Origin: Chiridota heheva | Taxonomy: Eukaryota > Echinodermata > Holothuroidea > Apodida > Chiridotidae | Direction: 5' to 3' | DNA: 64,000 nucleotides | Assembly: GCA_020152595.1 (NCBI GenBank) | Contig: JAIGNY010000589.1 | Location: forward strand, 102,501-166,500 | In this document: one piece after another, positions 61,475 to 64,000 of the stretch | How the letters are laid out: the number at the start of each line of letters is the position of its first letter | Numbering within the stretch: the stretch's first letter is position 1 | Translations under genes and position numbers: made by a program | Notes under the pieces: generated by a model | The model's database searches: none | What the model saw: the letters and a program-made list of their open reading frames with translations, nothing else | What the model was told of the DNA's origin: nothing

Positions 61475-61654
61475 TGTGTCTTCAGGTAGCTCCACAAATC
61501 CAAATTTCTGAGAGAGAATGGATTTATTCGTCAGTCGCACCGAGTAAATGACAGATTCATGAATAGTGCAGCAGCCAAAGTCCAAGTTTGTCAGGTCAAA
61601 CTCAAGGTCGGAGGAAGTGATGACAGCATGCACTGTGTACAGCACTGGAGCAGT
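61475..61654 (-). CDS. CFAP74: CFAP74-like exon B
   Basis: Acceptor TTATTTTCAG, phase 0. It reads TAPVLYTVHAVITSSDLEFD, then LDFGCCTIHESV and SQKFGFVELPE. DFG-C-TI and QKFGFVELP are recognisable CFAP74 blocks that in homologues run straight into FVDVQPN, here exon C. No GT donor exists at the expected end (sequence CTACCTGAAGACAC), so the 3' boundary is uncertain. The open frame continues to a stop at 61,376. Confidence 0.7.
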
Positions 61655-61980
61655 CTGAAAATAACAACAAAAATATCAGTTGGCTCTAAATGAATGAAGA
61701 GAAAGTCATTTTTGAGCACCATGGCTCTGTTAAGGCATTTGGTTTAAAGTTTGGTGCAAATGGTCAGATGCTCAGAAGAAAACGAGTCAGGTATACTCTA
61801 CAATGTTTATACTTGTAAATGTAAAAGGCAATTAGAAGAGCGATCTCAGCATACAGACATTTTTTTTCCGTTCTAATTTTTTGATTGCTTCAAATTGCAA
61901 CCAATTGCTACACGCATCTCTTTCGACCATATTCCACGCTATGATACTAATAAATCAACCCACTCCTTTAAGCGCTCATG

Positions 61981-62050
61981 TGGCCCAGTAGATAAGTCTG
62001 TAGCCTCCGGGTGATTTGCTTTTGTGCCGAACGTAACAAGTTCAAATCTC
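61981..62050 (+). repeat. tRNA-derived SINE head 2
   Basis: A-box-like TGGCCCAGTAGATAAG (61,981-61,996) and B-box-like AAGTTCAAATCTC (62,038-62,050), at tRNA-like spacing, on the plus strand within the CFAP74-like intron. It cannot fold as a functional tRNA. Confidence 0.55.
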
Positions 62051-63085
62051 ATCAAGACAACAATTCATTCCCCCCCCCCCTCCCTTTTTCTCTCATTTGA
62101 ATTTTTAGAATCTGACTAAATGTTTGGTATGCTTTTACAGTTCTATTATCTATTAAACTAACAGCGAATTGGCACAGCTCTGTTCAACTCGGCTGTTTCA
62201 TGTGACCATACCGTACATGCATGTACCTTAGTATAAATCTCCATACACACAAAGTATAATATACTCTTCTCTGAACAACTGTAGACCCTAATCGATTTTT
62301 GATGATGTGTGTAAGTACTAACCCTGTACTTACTGATGTCACTGCAATTTGTTTTGAGACCAGACCACCTCTTTAAAGCAGAGTATTGCATATGTACTAT
62401 TCTTATGCTGGACTGGAGTATAATACACAGGGATTCTCTCACACTCATGCCGAAAAGTTTCTCTTCAACCCTACCCACACCCACCACCTGACTTAATCCT
62501 GAAAACTCAGGTATGGCAATTACCAACCCGACTTCCTGTTCAGTGTATTGTGCTTCCACTCAAACAATGATTGTTTATCTGCCATTCCCATGCACACCAC
62601 AGCCAATTAGCCCAAGGTTATTTGTACGTATATGATTACAGAAGTCAGTGCTGAGTAATTAGGGAACTTCTGTGATTGAAATCACTCAATTGTCTTAGTG
62701 GGAGAAGTTTGTTTGCAAATCGGTGATAAAAATAGCTATGCCTGACGTGATGTGTACAATAACTGTGAATGATTGACGGACCATTTCTCCTAAGAAAAGA
62801 TATTGCTCCATGCTGCCCTTCTCATTTGGTCTCACATTATTTTCATCAAGGATGAAAATCTTCCAAAATACTTTATCATTTTTGCATTTGATTGTACTTT
62901 TCTCAGTGCTAAGAAGCAAGACAAATTGTGTATACCTACAGCGCAATATTTGGCAAATTAAGCCTGATTTTTGTGTTAAGTGCCTTGTTTACCTATGTAA
63001 TGACCACGGTTAGATGAGAAAATTGGTTTGTTTCCTTAATGATACAGTTTGTTCTGGATAACTTAATCTATTTAAATACAGTTTT
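62051..63085. other. Intron of the CFAP74-like gene, nothing recognised
   Basis: Holds a C-run at 62,070-62,079 and several short open frames without features. A 133-codon minus-strand frame (62,158-62,559) shows no domain and is treated as chance. Confidence 0.45.
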
Positions 63086-63089
63086 AGTT

Positions 63090-63384
63090 TACTTGTTTGA
63101 CGTGGGGCCCTTACGAAAATAGAATTGCACCACTTTTTAGGCCCAAAGTTTTTGCTCGGGGCCGCGTACAGTATGTTATTCGAACTGCATTGTACATCCA
63201 TGTGAATTTATTCTATACTAGCTTCACAATAACCACCACAAAAGCACTGTGAGCATCAGACACAAAATAAGCAAATAATGTGACAAAACATATTTTGAGT
63301 CTTTAGATAGATTATGTTATCTGTCAAAAAATGTTGGATGGGTGCTTATTAGAGCAGGGACACTTAATACGTCAAATACGGTAT
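63090..63384. mobile_element. MITE related to the exon-array intron sequence
   Basis: The body (TTTAGGCCCAAAGTTT, CTAGCTTCACAATAACCACC, GAGCATCAGACACAAAATAA) matches the intronic segment present in each unit of the 27-46 kb array. The right end (TTAATACGTCAAATACGGTA) is the inverse of the TACCATATTTGACGTAATAA start seen in the array. This copy is full length, while the array copies keep only the left part. Confidence 0.75.
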
Positions 63385-63456
63385 TACTTAATATCTATCA
63401 ATTGTAGTTAGTATCATTATCTTACACACCTGAAGCTGTAAAAATATCGTCCCTCG

Positions 63457-63778
63457 TTTCGCGTAGTGACGAATGTCATTTGTGTAGTGACAAATGTGAA
63501 AATTAAATTAATGATTAATTCCGCATACTGACAAATGTTCGGAACTTTTTAAAGCATGATGAAATAAGATTTAAGAAACGTATTATGTAGCTTTATATAT
63601 CATTGGAAAGAGAAAATGCTAATCTTTTGACGCGTATGCTTACAATACAGATATTCTAAGCAAAATCTTATTTCATGCAGCTTCAAAGACGTTCGTCAGT
63701 ATGCGGAAATAATCATTCAGTATTTCACGCCAATTTTCGTTTTACCTATTAAATAAGACATTCGTCAGTACGCGGAAA
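63457..63778. mobile_element. MITE with nested inverted repeats
   Basis: Outer inverted repeats TTTCGCGTAGTGACGAATGT (63,457) and the complement of ACATTCGTCAGTACGCGGAA (to 63,778). Inner pairs lie at 63,521/63,706 (CCGCATACTGACAAATG) and 63,554/63,682 (GATGAAATAAGATTT). The whole element folds back on itself. It lies in the CFAP74-like intron. Confidence 0.75.
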
Positions 63779-63831
63779 GAGAGACAATATGATGAGTCAA
63801 TAAATATTGACATTAGATTGATGTTACACAC

Positions 63832-63919
63832 CTGATCAACCACCTTGAGCACCATTGGCAACTTAAGAACCCCAGTCTCAGGATCAAAGCACTCTTTGGC
63901 TTCTTCTATGAAGGTGTGC
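63832..63919 (-). CDS. CFAP74: CFAP74-like exon A
   Basis: On the minus strand, acceptor TTTCTTTCCACAG and donor GATCAG|GTGTGT bound 88 bp. The first base completes a codon, then 29 residues are read: HTFIEEAKECFDPETGVLKL followed by PMVLKVVDQ. It ends in phase 0, which matches the phase 0 start of exon B. Upstream exons lie beyond the right edge. Confidence 0.65.
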
Positions 63920-64000
63920 CTGTGGAAAGAAAAACATGACATATACAGTAGTATAGTAGGTGACCTGACATCTACAGTAGTATAGTAAGTGACCTAACAT

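Noticed and set aside
62158..62559. 133-codon minus-strand ORF in the CFAP74-like intron
   Set aside because: No domain, no splice context matching exon A or B phases, and exon A already joins exon B directly in phase 0.

Overview
The window is eukaryotic and almost certainly from an animal, probably a marine invertebrate. It is AT-rich, with very few long coding ORFs, spliceosomal introns (GT..AG with polypyrimidine tracts), abundant satellites, and relics of several animal transposon classes: Polinton/Maverick, DIRS-like, APE-type LINE and MITEs. Three exons on the minus strand look like the ciliary gene CFAP74. The exact species cannot be told from the sequence.

Region 1 (1-14,460) is a decayed Polinton/Maverick (adintovirus-like) element. 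A family-B DNA polymerase pseudogene reads rightward from the left edge, and a second, 3'-deleted copy reads leftward from 13,514. The two form long inverted arms that also share a small membrane-protein gene and an 18-bp minisatellite. Between the arms lie a retrovirus-type integrase, a possible minor-capsid relic, small membrane or coiled-coil proteins, a 250-bp (TA)n tract, and many GC-rich modules built from the words GAGTCG and GGCTCC.

Region 2 (14,465-23,690) has a 188-bp palindrome and a LINE-like 3' tail, then a segmental tandem triplication (about 2.5-3.1 kb per unit). The units are separated by compound trinucleotide microsatellites. Each unit carries the same apparent first coding exon (signal-peptide-like, ending in phase 1).

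Region 3 (23,684-50,957) is the most interesting part. It can be read as one plus-strand gene: one of three first exons, a 225-bp exon 2 encoding an N-glycosylation-rich domain with two cysteines, then 17 tandem exons of exactly 72 bp, and a terminal exon with a hydrophobic C-terminus suggestive of a GPI anchor. Each 72-bp exon encodes a 24-residue Ser/Thr-rich repeat. All introns are phase 1, so any subset of repeats splices in frame; the full model is 1,668 nt (555 aa). The repeat introns form an approximately 1.1-kb tandem array with 81-bp sub-repeats and a fragment of a MITE family. A 5'/3'-damaged DIRS-like retrotransposon sits in the last intron. No close named relative of this protein was recognised.

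Region 4 (50,960-58,880) holds satellites (15-bp just upstream; 60-bp, 37-bp and 14-bp here) and an APE-type LINE whose reverse-transcriptase core has been deleted.

Region 5 (58,900-64,000) is the intronic and exonic sequence of the minus-strand CFAP74-like gene, with two MITEs and a tRNA-derived SINE head in its introns.
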